DNA of 64,000 nt from Aquamicrobium zhengzhouense (GTDB taxonomy: Bacteria; Pseudomonadota; Alphaproteobacteria; Rhizobiales; Rhizobiaceae). The stretch covers positions 1 to 64,000 of the forward strand of contig NZ_JADGMQ010000010.1 in NCBI RefSeq assembly GCF_016124105.1, in the 5' to 3' direction. The notes under the pieces are model-generated. The model was not told the DNA's origin. It made no database searches and saw only the letters and a list, made by a program, of their open reading frames with translations. Made by a program: the position numbers and the translations under genes. This document shows positions 7,749 to 16,376 of the stretch, in pieces (the stretch's first letter is position 1; the number at the start of each line of letters is the position of its first letter).

Positions 7749-8605
7749 TGATTGACATCAAAGATCTGTCTATCGTGTTCGGTAGTGGCCGCCTGAGGGT
7801 AGAAGCCGTTAAGGGGCTCGATTTTCATGTGGAGGAGGGCGAAGCATTCGGCCTCGTCGGCGAGTCCGGTTCGGGCAAATCGACCGTATTGCGGGCCATT
7901 TGCGGCTTGGCTCCCATTGCACGGGGCTCCATATCCATTAATGGCAATAAGGTAACCGAACCCAGGGGCCGCCAGTTCTATTCTACGGTCCAGATGGTTT
8001 TCCAGGATCCTTACGGCTCACTTCACCCTCGCCAGACGATCGACCGGATACTGTCTGAACCGCTGTCGATTCACGGACAACGCGACCAGGACCTTCGCAT
8101 CGTTGCGGCCTTGGAGGAGGTCGGGCTCGGTCCTGCTTATCGCTTTCGGTATCCGCATCAGCTTTCTGGCGGACAACGCCAGCGCGTAGCAATTGCACGG
8201 GCTCTGATTTTGAACCCGAAGATCGTTCTGCTTGATGAGCCGACGTCAGCCCTCGATGCTTCCGTGCAGGCGGAAATTCTCAATCTTCTTGAACGGCTAC
8301 GGACAGAGCGCGGCCTCACCTATATTCTCGTCAGCCACGATCTCGCGGTCGTCACACATCTTTGCCGGCGCCTCCTCGTGATGCGGAATGGCGAAATGGC
8401 GGAATTGACCGACTCGTCCACCCTTCGTCGGGGCCAGCCTGCTTCCGCATATACACGCGAACTCATCCGCGCCACGCAAGGATTTGCAAGGGCGAAAGCC
8501 CTTTCAGCTGTACCACGGCGGATCTGCGGAAAAGCCGCGGACCCACTGAATTCGGCGGAACATATGCATTCCGGTGGAAAGAATACTCGACCCAGATCCC
8601 CTTAG
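7745..8605 (+). CDS. ABC transporter ATP-binding protein, DppF-like
   Basis: The second ATPase of the importer. Walker A is GESGSGKST, followed by QDPYGSLHPRQTIDRI (a DppF hallmark), signature LSGGQRQRVAIARAL, Walker B VLLDEPTSALD and VSHDLAVV. Start: GGAG at 7733-7736 is eight bases before GTG at 7745, and ATG at 7748 is the alternative. Both overlap the previous stop. The C-terminal ~45 residues after ELIRA do not contain the usual zinc-binding Cys cluster of DppF tails and look poorly conserved. Confidence 0.85.
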   Translation: MMIDIKDLSIVFGSGRLRVEAVKGLDFHVEEGEAFGLVGESGSGKSTVLRAICGLAPIARGSISINGNKVTEPRGRQFYSTVQMVFQDPYGSLHPRQTIDRILSEPLSIHGQRDQDLRIVAALEEVGLGPAYRFRYPHQLSGGQRQRVAIARALILNPKIVLLDEPTSALDASVQAEILNLLERLRTERGLTYILVSHDLAVVTHLCRRLLVMRNGEMAELTDSSTLRRGQPASAYTRELIRATQGFARAKALSAVPRRICGKAADPLNSAEHMHSGGKNTRPRSP

Positions 8606-8655
8606 TTGACTAGTATGGAAGTATGGCTGTAAGGAGGTTTTAGGGAGAGGCACGA

Positions 8656-9351
8656 ATGCTCGATTTAAAACAACAAGACTGGACGGTGGACCAAAGCGCC
8701 TCCTTGACGCCGCAGCTCTATCGAATCCTGCGTGAGCGCATCATTAGCGCGGACCTGATGCCCGGAAGCAGAATCTCGGAGGCGGAGATCGCTTCCAGCT
8801 ACTCGCTGAGCCGCCAGCCGGTTCGGGAGGCATTCATTAAACTTGCGGAAGATGGCCTTCTTGAAGTGCGCCCGCAGCGCGGCACTTATGTGCGCAAGAT
8901 TTCAGCAGCGGCCGTCACAGACGTACGGTTCGTGCGCGAGGCTATTGAGGCCGACATTGTGCGCCTTGTCGCTGAGCAGGCTGACAGCGCTCTGGTGAAG
9001 GAACTCCAGGCCCAGATTCGTGAACAGCAAGAATTGCCGGAGACTGAAGCTAGCCGGTTCATGACGCTCGACGAGCGCTTTCACCGCACCCTCGCTGAAG
9101 CAGCGGGCAAAGCGTATGCGTGGAAGGTCATCGAGCAGGTCAAAGGCCAGATGGACCGTGTCCGTTACCTGAGCGCACTACAGTTTCCGAAGCGCGACCT
9201 CGTCGCGCAACACACCGAGATCGTCAAGGCTATTGCAGAGCATGACCCTGACGGTGCCGCCACTGCCATGAGAGCACATCTACGCAAGATCCTTACGGAT
9301 CTGCCGGCCATGGCAGTCGCGCGTCCAGACTTCTTTGAAACTGCAACCTGA
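8656..9351 (+). CDS. GntR-family transcriptional regulator (FadR subgroup)
   Basis: A 231-residue regulator. The winged helix is residues ~18-85 (LYRILRERIISADLMPG, SLSRQPVREAFIKL, GLLEVRPQRGTYVRKIS). It is followed by an all-helical FCD ligand domain with metal-site residues in DERFHRTLAEAAG and the terminal His-rich helices. FadR-type GntR proteins sense organic and sugar acids and usually repress a neighbouring operon, so the TRAP/idnD genes just downstream are the likely target. TAAGGAGG is upstream of the start. A tandem AGTATGG repeat (8612-8618 and 8620-8626) beside a TTGACT box is a possible self-regulatory site, a weak inference. Confidence 0.87.
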   Translation: MLDLKQQDWTVDQSASLTPQLYRILRERIISADLMPGSRISEAEIASSYSLSRQPVREAFIKLAEDGLLEVRPQRGTYVRKISAAAVTDVRFVREAIEADIVRLVAEQADSALVKELQAQIREQQELPETEASRFMTLDERFHRTLAEAAGKAYAWKVIEQVKGQMDRVRYLSALQFPKRDLVAQHTEIVKAIAEHDPDGAATAMRAHLRKILTDLPAMAVARPDFFETAT

Positions 9352-9379
9352 AACTCGTTTTGACTGGGAGGTCATTGAA

Positions 9380-10354
9380 ATGCAATTCCGGAAACTGACG
9401 ACAGCCTTCTTGGCAGGTATCACCGGTGCCATGCTCGCCACCTCGGCGATGGCGCAGGAGCTGACGCTTAAGCTTGGTCACCTCGCAAATGAGCAGAACT
9501 CGTGGCACAAGGCTTCCCTCAAATTCGGTGAGGAGCTCTCCGCGCTGACGGACGGTCGAATTGCCGTAGAGGTTTTCCCGAACGACTCTCTCGGGCGCGA
9601 GATTGACCTGATTAACGGCATGCAGCTGGGCACGGTCGAGATGACCATTACCGGCGAAAGCCTTCAGAACTGGGCGCCAATGGCGGCTTTGCTGGCAATC
9701 CCTTACGGCTATACGTCGCTTGAGGAGATGGATGCCGTTGCCCGCGGCGAAATCGGGAAGCAGATTGAAGAACAGATCATTGAGACCGCCCGGGTCCGCC
9801 CGATTGCGTATTTCGCTCGCGGCCCGCGCAACCTGACCACCAACAAGGCTATCACCACCCCTGCTGAACTCGAGCGCATGCGTATGCGCGTACCGAACGT
9901 TCCGCTCTTCGTTGACGTCTGGACCGCACTTGGCGCGCTCCCGACACCTATGGCGTTTTCGGAGGTCTTCACCTCGCTGCAGAACGGCACCATTGCTGGC
10001 CAGGAAAACCCGCTTGCCTTGATTCAGTCGGCCTCGTTCAACGAGGTACAATCGCACGTGAACCTGACCGAGCACGTCCGCTCATGGATCTACCTGACGA
10101 TTTCCGAGCTGGTCTGGGCGCAGCTTTCGGAAGAAGACAAGGGACACGTTCTCGAAGCTGCCAAGCGCGCTCAGGCTTACGAGCGTGAGCTGTTCCTCCA
10201 GGACGAGCAGGCCATCCGCGCAGACCTTGAAGCGAAGGGCATGACCTTCGTTGAAGTCGACCAGCAGGCCTTCGCGGATGCATCACGAGATGCAGTCATC
10301 AAGAATGTCGATGAGAGCATCCGTCCAATCGTCGAAGATCTCTTCAAGCGCTAA
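9380..10354 (+). CDS. TRAP transporter substrate-binding protein (DctP family)
   Basis: A 324-residue periplasmic receptor with a signal peptide ending AMLATSAMAQ. DctP features are visible: LKLGHLANEQNSWHKASLKF at the mature N-terminus, FPNDSLGREIDLINGMQLGT, and the ligand-carboxylate Arg region MRMRVPNVPLFVDVWTALGA near residue 175. GGGAGG sits eight bases before the ATG at 9380. It works with the two membrane subunits below. Neighbours (GntR, idnD-like dehydrogenase) suggest a sugar-acid ligand, which is inference. Confidence 0.88.
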   Translation: MQFRKLTTAFLAGITGAMLATSAMAQELTLKLGHLANEQNSWHKASLKFGEELSALTDGRIAVEVFPNDSLGREIDLINGMQLGTVEMTITGESLQNWAPMAALLAIPYGYTSLEEMDAVARGEIGKQIEEQIIETARVRPIAYFARGPRNLTTNKAITTPAELERMRMRVPNVPLFVDVWTALGALPTPMAFSEVFTSLQNGTIAGQENPLALIQSASFNEVQSHVNLTEHVRSWIYLTISELVWAQLSEEDKGHVLEAAKRAQAYERELFLQDEQAIRADLEAKGMTFVEVDQQAFADASRDAVIKNVDESIRPIVEDLFKR

Positions 10355-10368
10355 TCGCATGTCGCTCC

Positions 10369-10395
10369 AACGGCGCGGAATTGCTCCGCGCCGTT
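10369..10395 (+). terminator. Intra-operon hairpin between TRAP P and Q genes
   Basis: A perfect 11-bp stem, AACGGCGCGGA (10369-10379) with TCCGCGCCGTT (10385-10395), and a five-base loop. No U-run follows. The position, between the abundant binding-protein gene and the permease genes, suggests a partial terminator or a 3'-end stabiliser that raises binding-protein expression over permease. Confidence 0.55.
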
Positions 10396-10415
10396 GCGCA
10401 AGAAAGGAACGGCCA

Positions 10416-10922
10416 ATGCGATATCTGGCACTATTAACCCGTATCATTGACGGAACCAGCAGAACTGCACTCGGACTAATTTTCTTAGCCCTGATCGCTG
10501 TCGTCAGCCTGCAAATATTTACCCGCACTTTCGGTCTTTATTCGCCGGTCTGGACCGAGGAGCTGTCACGCTACCTGCTGCTTTACATGACCGCCTTTGG
10601 CATTGGCCTTTCCTTTGTGACGGGTGAACTCGTCAACGTAGACATGCTGCAGGAAGCCGTGCCGGCGCGAGTTGCCTGGTGGATGCGTCTCTTCGCAGCA
10701 GTAGCTACCGCTGGCATGTGCATCGCAATGATCTACCCGTCCTGGCTCTTCACCTCGATCGGTGCGTTCCAACGTTCACCAAGCCTACGCTGGACGATGG
10801 ATTACCTCCACGCCAGCATGCTGATCTTGTCTGTTCTCCTGCTCATTTTCGCAGTGGCTCGCGTGGTCGGCATGCTGGTCGGCATTGATGACGGCCACCC
10901 GCAGCGTCCCGAGGAAATCTGA
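10416..10922 (+). CDS. TRAP transporter small permease (DctQ family)
   Basis: A 168-residue protein with four transmembrane helices: about residues 17-35, 48-70, 85-110 and 125-148. The DctQ hallmark PVWTEELSRYLLLYMTAFGI lies at the second helix. It pairs with DctM and couples substrate release to sodium or proton flow. GAAAGGAAC precedes the ATG. The large permease starts two bases after its stop. Confidence 0.87.
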   Translation: MRYLALLTRIIDGTSRTALGLIFLALIAVVSLQIFTRTFGLYSPVWTEELSRYLLLYMTAFGIGLSFVTGELVNVDMLQEAVPARVAWWMRLFAAVATAGMCIAMIYPSWLFTSIGAFQRSPSLRWTMDYLHASMLILSVLLLIFAVARVVGMLVGIDDGHPQRPEEI

Positions 10923-10924
10923 TT

Positions 10925-12205
10925 ATGGACATTCTTGTTCTGCTGGCGACGTTCTTGGGGACGCTGGCGCTGGGCGTGCCTGTAGCGATCTGCCTTGGCC
11001 TCTCCTCGCTCGCTTACATCATCTTCGCCGGTCTTCCTGTCGTCATCATTCCTCAGCGCATGTACGCGGGTATGGACGTCTTCGTCCTCCTGTGCATCCC
11101 CGGCTTCATCCTCGCCGGCAATCTGATGAACTATGGTGGGGTGACCGAGCGCATCATCCGTCTGGCCAATGCTCTGGTGGGCTGGATGCGCGGCGGCCTT
11201 GCCATGGCAAACGTTGCCGATTCCATGATGTTTGGCGGCGTCTCCGGAACTGCAGTCGCTGACGTCGCGGCCACCGGCGGCGTAATGATCCCGGGCATGA
11301 AGAAATCCGGCTATCCCGCCGATTTTGCCGCCGCTATTACCGCTGCCTCCTCGACCGTCGGCCCGATGCTCCCCCCAAGCGTCCCGATGATCGTCGTAGG
11401 CGCGCTCTCGGGCATTTCCGTTGGTCAGCTTTTCCTGGCCGGCGCAGTTCCAGGCATCCTGATGGGCGTTGCCATGGGCATCACCTGCTACGTCATCTCC
11501 GTTCGCCGCAATTACCCGCGCCAGCCATGGCAGGGTTTAGGTGAACTAGCACGCGCATCGGCTTCGGCCTCGTGGGCGCTTGCGATGATCGGCCTGATCA
11601 TCGGCGGCTTGATCACCGGCGTTGCCACACCTACCGAAACCGCGATCGTGGCGAGCATTTACGCGTTTCTCGTCGGCACCTTGGTCTACCGCGAGTTGCC
11701 ACTGCGCGCTGTGCCGAAGATCCTGATCGATAGCGCAATTTCCTCGGCAGGCATTCTCGCTCTGGTCGGTTTCGCTAACGTCTTCGGTTCAATCCTCGCC
11801 GCAGAGCGTATTCCCCAGATGCTGGTGACCGCTGTTCTCTCGATCACGGAGAACAAGTATGTCGTGATCCTCCTGATCAACATCCTGCTGCTCTTTGTGG
11901 GCATGTTCATGGAGACAATTGCAGCCCTCATCATTCTGTTCGTCCCGCTGCTGTCACTCGCCACCAGCGTTGGGATTGACCCTCTGCACTTCGCAACCTT
12001 TGCGGTTCTGAACCTGATGATTGGCCTGACAACACCTCCGGTTGGCGTCTGCCTGTTCGTTGCTTGCAACATTGCCCGCCTGCCATTGCTCCCGGTGATC
12101 AAGGCAATCGTACCGTTCCTGCTCTCGAACTTCATCGTGCTGCTACTCGTATCGTACTACCCGCCATTCGCGACGTGGCTGCCCACGACGGTGCTGGCAC
12201 CGTGA
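10925..12205 (+). CDS. TRAP transporter large permease (DctM family)
   Basis: A 426-residue, complete transport subunit with about 12 helices. Family motifs include VLLCIPGFILAGNLMNYGGVT, SGTAVADVAATGGVMIPGMK and ASSTVGPMLPPSVPMI (reentrant-loop substrate region). The end carries IGLTTPPVGVCLFVACNIA. It is the membrane core of the 9.4-12.2 kb TRAP system. The downstream dehydrogenase follows after eight bases, so transport and oxidation of the substrate are probably coexpressed. Confidence 0.9.
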   Translation: MDILVLLATFLGTLALGVPVAICLGLSSLAYIIFAGLPVVIIPQRMYAGMDVFVLLCIPGFILAGNLMNYGGVTERIIRLANALVGWMRGGLAMANVADSMMFGGVSGTAVADVAATGGVMIPGMKKSGYPADFAAAITAASSTVGPMLPPSVPMIVVGALSGISVGQLFLAGAVPGILMGVAMGITCYVISVRRNYPRQPWQGLGELARASASASWALAMIGLIIGGLITGVATPTETAIVASIYAFLVGTLVYRELPLRAVPKILIDSAISSAGILALVGFANVFGSILAAERIPQMLVTAVLSITENKYVVILLINILLLFVGMFMETIAALIILFVPLLSLATSVGIDPLHFATFAVLNLMIGLTTPPVGVCLFVACNIARLPLLPVIKAIVPFLLSNFIVLLLVSYYPPFATWLPTTVLAP

Positions 12206-12213
12206 GGATTATT

Positions 12214-13260
12214 ATGAAGACACGCGTTTGTAGACTGCACGCCAAGGGCGACATCCGCATCGAGGAGATCGATGTCGCCGCGCCTGGCGAAGGCGAAGTA
12301 CTGATCACTATGGGAGCAGGCGGCATTTGCGGCTCCGACCTCCACTATTATCAGGATGGTGGCTTTGGTCCCATCCGGGTGAAGGAGCCGATCATACTCG
12401 GCCACGAGGTCGCCGGAACCATCCGCGCTGTAGGCTCGGGCGTAGTTGGCCTGGCTGAGGGCGATCGGGTTGCAGTCAATCCAAGCCGTCCCTGCAATGA
12501 GTGCAGCTACTGCCGGGAAGGCTTGCGCCAGCACTGCCTAAGCATGCGCTTCTTTGGCTCTGCGCTTCGCTTTCCGCACGAACAAGGCGGCTTCCGCGAC
12601 TACCTCGTTGCCCAGTCGTTCCAGTGTGAGAAGGTCGGGTCGCAGACCAGCCTTGCCGAAGCGGCCGTTGCCGAACCACTTGCAGTGTGTCTGCACGCGC
12701 GAAATCGCTATGGCGACGTCGCTGGCAAGCGGGTCCTCGTCACCGGTGCAGGCCCGATCGGCGCACTGATGACTGCTGCGTGCGCGCAGGCCGCCGCGAG
12801 CGAAATCGTCGTCACCGATCTGCAGGACGCTGCGCTTGCGACGGTGTCGAAGATGGGGGCCACCGCCACAGTGAACGTTGCAAGAGACGCCGACAAGCTT
12901 GCTCCTTACCAGGCAGACAAGGGCTACTTCGACGTGGTCTTCGAGTGTTCGGCAGCAGCCCCGGCAATCCGCACATCTATCGAGTGTGTGCGCCCTCAAG
13001 GCACGATCGTCCAATTGGGCGTGGCAGGCGATCTGCCCATCCCGGTGAACATGCTGGTGGGCAAGGAAGTCAACTTGGTTGGCTCTCATCGCTTTGACGC
13101 GGAATTTGCAGAGGCGGTGAGGCTGATCGACAGCCGTGCCATTGATGTTACTCCCATCATCTCGGCGAGTTATCCGCTCGAAGAAGCACATGCCGCTTTC
13201 GAGATCGCGGGAGATCGCAGCCGCGCGGTCAAGGTTCAGCTCACTTTCGCTGAATCCTGA
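12214..13260 (+). CDS. Zinc-dependent sugar-acid dehydrogenase, L-idonate 5-dehydrogenase-like
   Basis: A 348-residue medium-chain dehydrogenase. The catalytic zinc site is visible as GICGSDLHYY and LGHEVAG, the structural zinc site as four Cys in CNECSYCREGLRQHC, and the NAD(P) fold as VLVTGAGPIGAL. Sequence style (HYYQDGGFGPIRVKEPIILGHE) matches L-idonate 5-dehydrogenase (IdnD), which interconverts L-idonate and 5-keto-D-gluconate. Related sorbitol or threonine dehydrogenases are the alternatives. A TRAP importer for an aldonate plus this enzyme would make sense, but no 5-ketogluconate reductase or kinase is adjacent, so the rest of the route must be elsewhere. Confidence 0.8.
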   Translation: MKTRVCRLHAKGDIRIEEIDVAAPGEGEVLITMGAGGICGSDLHYYQDGGFGPIRVKEPIILGHEVAGTIRAVGSGVVGLAEGDRVAVNPSRPCNECSYCREGLRQHCLSMRFFGSALRFPHEQGGFRDYLVAQSFQCEKVGSQTSLAEAAVAEPLAVCLHARNRYGDVAGKRVLVTGAGPIGALMTAACAQAAASEIVVTDLQDAALATVSKMGATATVNVARDADKLAPYQADKGYFDVVFECSAAAPAIRTSIECVRPQGTIVQLGVAGDLPIPVNMLVGKEVNLVGSHRFDAEFAEAVRLIDSRAIDVTPIISASYPLEEAHAAFEIAGDRSRAVKVQLTFAES

Positions 13261-13280
13261 AAATGACCATCAAGCACATC

Positions 13281-13306
13281 AATCAGGCGGCGATTGCCGC
13301 CTGATT
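13281..13306 (+). terminator. Bidirectional hairpin between idnD-like gene and lrp
   Basis: A perfect 11-bp stem, AATCAGGCGGC (13281-13291) with GCCGCCTGATT (13296-13306), and a four-base GATT loop. It lies between two convergent genes and has A/T-rich flanks in either direction, so it probably serves both. Confidence 0.6.
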
Positions 13307-13323
13307 GGTTACTCCGACTGCAA

Positions 13324-13800
13324 TTATCTGGCGATCGGCAACAGTTCAGCGCGCTTTACCTGACCAAGCGCGAAGCTCGTTTCAATGGATGCGATGTTGT
13401 CGAGGCGCGTGAGTTTGTCCTTGATGAAGCGCTCGTAGGCCTCCAGATCCGCGGCAACGACACGCATCAGATAATCTCGCTGTCCCGTCATCAAATAGCA
13501 GTCCAGAACCTCCGGCCAGCGTGAGACCGCGTCTTCAAAGCGGTCCAGATCCTCTTCTCGCTGTCTCTCCAATTTGATCGAAGCGAAGGCACTGATCGGC
13601 AGCCCGACCTTCTTCTGGTCGATGATCGCTGCATAACCTTTGATGATGCCAGCCTGCTCCATCAGCCGCACCCGACGTGCGCAGGGGGAGGGAGAAAGGC
13701 CCACCTTTTCGGCAAGCTCGCCAATCGAGATCTTGCCATCCTCCTGAAGAGAACGAATAATTTTACGGTCGATAGCGTCCAGTTTCGGCATTGGCTGCAA
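13324..13800 (-). CDS. Lrp/AsnC-family transcriptional regulator
   Basis: A 158-residue feast/famine regulator. The N-terminal HTH (residues ~8-55) contains DRKIIRSLQEDGKISIGELA and GLSPSPCARRVRLMEQAGII. The C-terminal RAM ligand domain has VLDCYLMTGQRDYLMRVVA. Lrp proteins bind amino acids and usually control a divergent neighbour. The divergent gene here is an AceE-like E1, the same arrangement as mdeR-mdeB in Pseudomonas putida. The 122-base space between them holds AT-rich half-sites (CTTG/CAAG) that could be its operator, though I cannot define one firmly. Confidence 0.85.
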   Translation of the reverse strand: MQPMPKLDAIDRKIIRSLQEDGKISIGELAEKVGLSPSPCARRVRLMEQAGIIKGYAAIIDQKKVGLPISAFASIKLERQREEDLDRFEDAVSRWPEVLDCYLMTGQRDYLMRVVAADLEAYERFIKDKLTRLDNIASIETSFALGQVKRAELLPIAR

Positions 13801-13922
13801 TCATCATTCTTGAGCAATATCTTGGTCAATCAAGCTAAACTGCAGTCCACTTTCTAGCAAGATTGATCTGTTTCACCTCCTGAACAGGAGTAGCATCTCC
13901 CAAGGTAATGGGGAGCGAGTTG

Positions 13923-16310
13923 ATGACCGATCTGAAGATGCTGTCGGAGCTGGAGCGCAAGGTCCTTTGGCTATCGACGTGGATGATTCACAATGCCAAC
14001 CATGTTCGCGACAATGGCGACGGCTTGAAGGTGGGCGGCCACCAGGCTTCATCAGCGTCACTCGCAACCATCATAACCGCGCTGTACTTCCACGCTTTGC
14101 GCCCGGAAGACCGCGTCGCCGTAAAGCCGCATGCAAGCCCGATATTCCATTCGATCCAATACCTTCTGGGGAACCAGGATCGAGCGCGGATGGAGAACTT
14201 TCGCGGCTATAAGGGTGTGCAGTCATACCCTTCACGAACAAAAGACATCGACGACGTCGACTTTTCCACGGGTTCTGTGGGGCTGGGCGTCGCGCAGACT
14301 TTGTTCTCCTCCTTGGTGCAGGATTACGTTCAGGCCAAAGGCTGGAAACCCGGCATGCCTGAAGGAAAGATGGTTGCTCTCGTCGGCGATGCCGAGATGG
14401 ACGAAGGCAACATCTTCGAGGCCCTTCTGGAAGGATGGAAGCATGGTCTTCGCAACACCTGGTGGGTGGTAGACTACAACCGCCAGAGCCTTGACGCTGT
14501 GGTGCGGGAGGGTCTTTGGGCGCGTTTTGAAGCGATTTTCCGCAATTTCGGCTGGGACGTTGTGGTACTGAAGCACGGAAAGTTGCAGCAAGCCGCATTT
14601 GCAGAACCGGGTGGCGAAAAGCTGCGCGACTGGATCGACGCTTGCCCCAATCAACTCTACTCGGCGCTCACCTTCCAGGGGGGCGCTGCATGGCGCAAGC
14701 GCTTGATGGACGAGATCGGCGATCAAGGAGACGTCACCCGCCTTATTGAAGCCCGAAGTGATGACGAACTCGCGGCGCTGATGGGCAATTTGGGCGGACA
14801 TGATTTACCGACCTTGATTGAAGCCTTCGAAGCAGCGCGCGAGCACGACCGACCCGTCTGCTTTATCGCCTACACTGTCAAAGGATTCGGTCTGCCGCTT
14901 GCCGGCCACAAGGACAATCACGCCGGTCTGATGACGCCAAAACAGGTTGAGGCACTGCGCCAGTCCATGAATGTGCGTGTCGGGCACGAATGGGAAAAGT
15001 TCGAGGGACTGCATGTGCCGGAAGAGCAGGTTACATCGTTCCTGCAAAAGGTACCTTTCGCTGCCAAGGGCAGACGCAGGTTCACCGCAGCGGAAGTAGC
15101 CGTTCCCGCCAAGCTCGAGTTCAGCGCACAGCCTGCCATGTCTACCCAGCAAGGTTTCGGCTTTGTGATGCATGAGATTTCAAAAGGCGACAGCGAACTT
15201 GCTGAACGGATCGTCACAACGTCTCCCGACGTCACGGTTTCGACCAATCTCGGGGCGTGGGTAAACCGGCGCGGACTATTCTCCAAGGAGACCATGGCCG
15301 ACCTGTTCAAGGCAGAGCGGATCCCCTCGACCTATAATTGGTCGTTCTCCCCGAAGGGCCAGCACATGGAACTTGGCATCGCCGAGATGAATTTGTTCAT
15401 CATGCTGTCTGCCCTGGGGCTGTCGCACTCGATCTTCGGCGAGCGGCTGCTGCCGGTGGGCACGCTGTATGATCCATTCATCGAACGCGGTCTCGATGCG
15501 CTCAACTATGCCTGCTACCAGGACGCGCGCTTCATGATCGTCGCGACGCCGTCGGGCGTTACGCTCGCACCGGAAGGCGGAGCGCATCAATCTATCGCGA
15601 CACCGCTGATTGGCATGGCTCAGGATGGCCTCGCCAGCTTTGAACCTGCGTTTGTCGATGAGCTTGCGGTCATGATGCGCTGGGCGTTCGAATACATGCA
15701 GCGCTCCGGAGAGGCCGATCCTGACGAATTGACCTGGCTTCGCGACGCAACAGGCGGCTCTGTTTATCTTCGCCTGTCCACCCGCTCGGTTGAACAAATC
15801 AACCGGGAAATGACGCCAGAATTGGAGCGCGACATCATCAATGGTGGCTACTGGCTGAGAAAACCGGGCCCGAACGCTCAGCTTGTTGTCGCATATACGG
15901 GCGCTTTAGCCCCTGAGGCTATCGAAGCGATTGGCCTCATGGGCGAGGACCGACGCGATATCGGTCTGCTCGCAATTACATCAGCCGACCGCCTCAACGC
16001 AGGCTGGACCGCGGCACAACGCGCTCGCGAGGGTGAGCTCGTCCACGCTACCAGCCATGTGGAACGGTTGCTCGCGGATGTGCCGTCTCATTGCGGCCTC
16101 GTCACCGTGATTGACGGACACCCCGCGACGCTTGGGTGGCTGGGCTCGGTACACGGCCACCGGACCCGTTCTCTGGGCGTCGAGCATTTCGGTCAGACCG
16201 GATCGATTGCAGATCTCTACCGCCACTACGGAATCGATGCACAAGGTATCGTACGAGCGGCTGCAGCGCTCACCCCGGGCCGACCCATCCGCAATCTGCG
16301 AGCGGTTTGA
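13923..16310 (+). CDS. Homodimeric 2-oxoacid dehydrogenase E1 / AceE-like transketolase-family enzyme
   Basis: A 795-residue TPP enzyme with both halves fused, as in AceE. The TPP/Mg motif is GDAEMDEGNIFEALLEGW (about residue 155) with VVDYNRQSLD following. The pyrimidine-domain Glu lies in MELGIAEMNLF (about residue 483). Compared with AceE (~890 residues) it lacks most of the E2-binding N-terminus, starting at SELERKVLWLSTWMIHNANH. Known relatives include MdeB, associated with 2-oxobutyrate formed from methionine. A 2-oxoacid substrate is therefore likely, but no E2/E3 or methionine gamma-lyase is adjacent. Start: GGGGAG seven bases before ATG at 13923. An ATG at 13908 overlaps that site. 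Confidence 0.8.
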   Translation: MTDLKMLSELERKVLWLSTWMIHNANHVRDNGDGLKVGGHQASSASLATIITALYFHALRPEDRVAVKPHASPIFHSIQYLLGNQDRARMENFRGYKGVQSYPSRTKDIDDVDFSTGSVGLGVAQTLFSSLVQDYVQAKGWKPGMPEGKMVALVGDAEMDEGNIFEALLEGWKHGLRNTWWVVDYNRQSLDAVVREGLWARFEAIFRNFGWDVVVLKHGKLQQAAFAEPGGEKLRDWIDACPNQLYSALTFQGGAAWRKRLMDEIGDQGDVTRLIEARSDDELAALMGNLGGHDLPTLIEAFEAAREHDRPVCFIAYTVKGFGLPLAGHKDNHAGLMTPKQVEALRQSMNVRVGHEWEKFEGLHVPEEQVTSFLQKVPFAAKGRRRFTAAEVAVPAKLEFSAQPAMSTQQGFGFVMHEISKGDSELAERIVTTSPDVTVSTNLGAWVNRRGLFSKETMADLFKAERIPSTYNWSFSPKGQHMELGIAEMNLFIMLSALGLSHSIFGERLLPVGTLYDPFIERGLDALNYACYQDARFMIVATPSGVTLAPEGGAHQSIATPLIGMAQDGLASFEPAFVDELAVMMRWAFEYMQRSGEADPDELTWLRDATGGSVYLRLSTRSVEQINREMTPELERDIINGGYWLRKPGPNAQLVVAYTGALAPEAIEAIGLMGEDRRDIGLLAITSADRLNAGWTAAQRAREGELVHATSHVERLLADVPSHCGLVTVIDGHPATLGWLGSVHGHRTRSLGVEHFGQTGSIADLYRHYGIDAQGIVRAAAALTPGRPIRNLRAV

Positions 16311-16326
16311 CCATCCGATTGCCAGC

Positions 16327-16360
16327 TTAGATCAGAGGGTGCTCGCTCCCTCTGATCTAA
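16327..16360 (+). terminator. Strong hairpin between convergent E1 gene and ridA
   Basis: A perfect 13-bp stem, TTAGATCAGAGGG (16327-16339) with CCCTCTGATCTAA (16348-16360), and an eight-base loop. It separates two convergent transcripts and has A-rich/T-rich flanks, so termination in both directions is plausible. Confidence 0.7.
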
Positions 16361-16376
16361 GAAATACCGACCGTTG

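Noticed and set aside
13801-13922. Lrp operator between the divergent genes
   Set aside because: Several CTTG/CAAG half-sites exist, but none forms a convincing 15-bp Lrp motif, so I did not annotate it.
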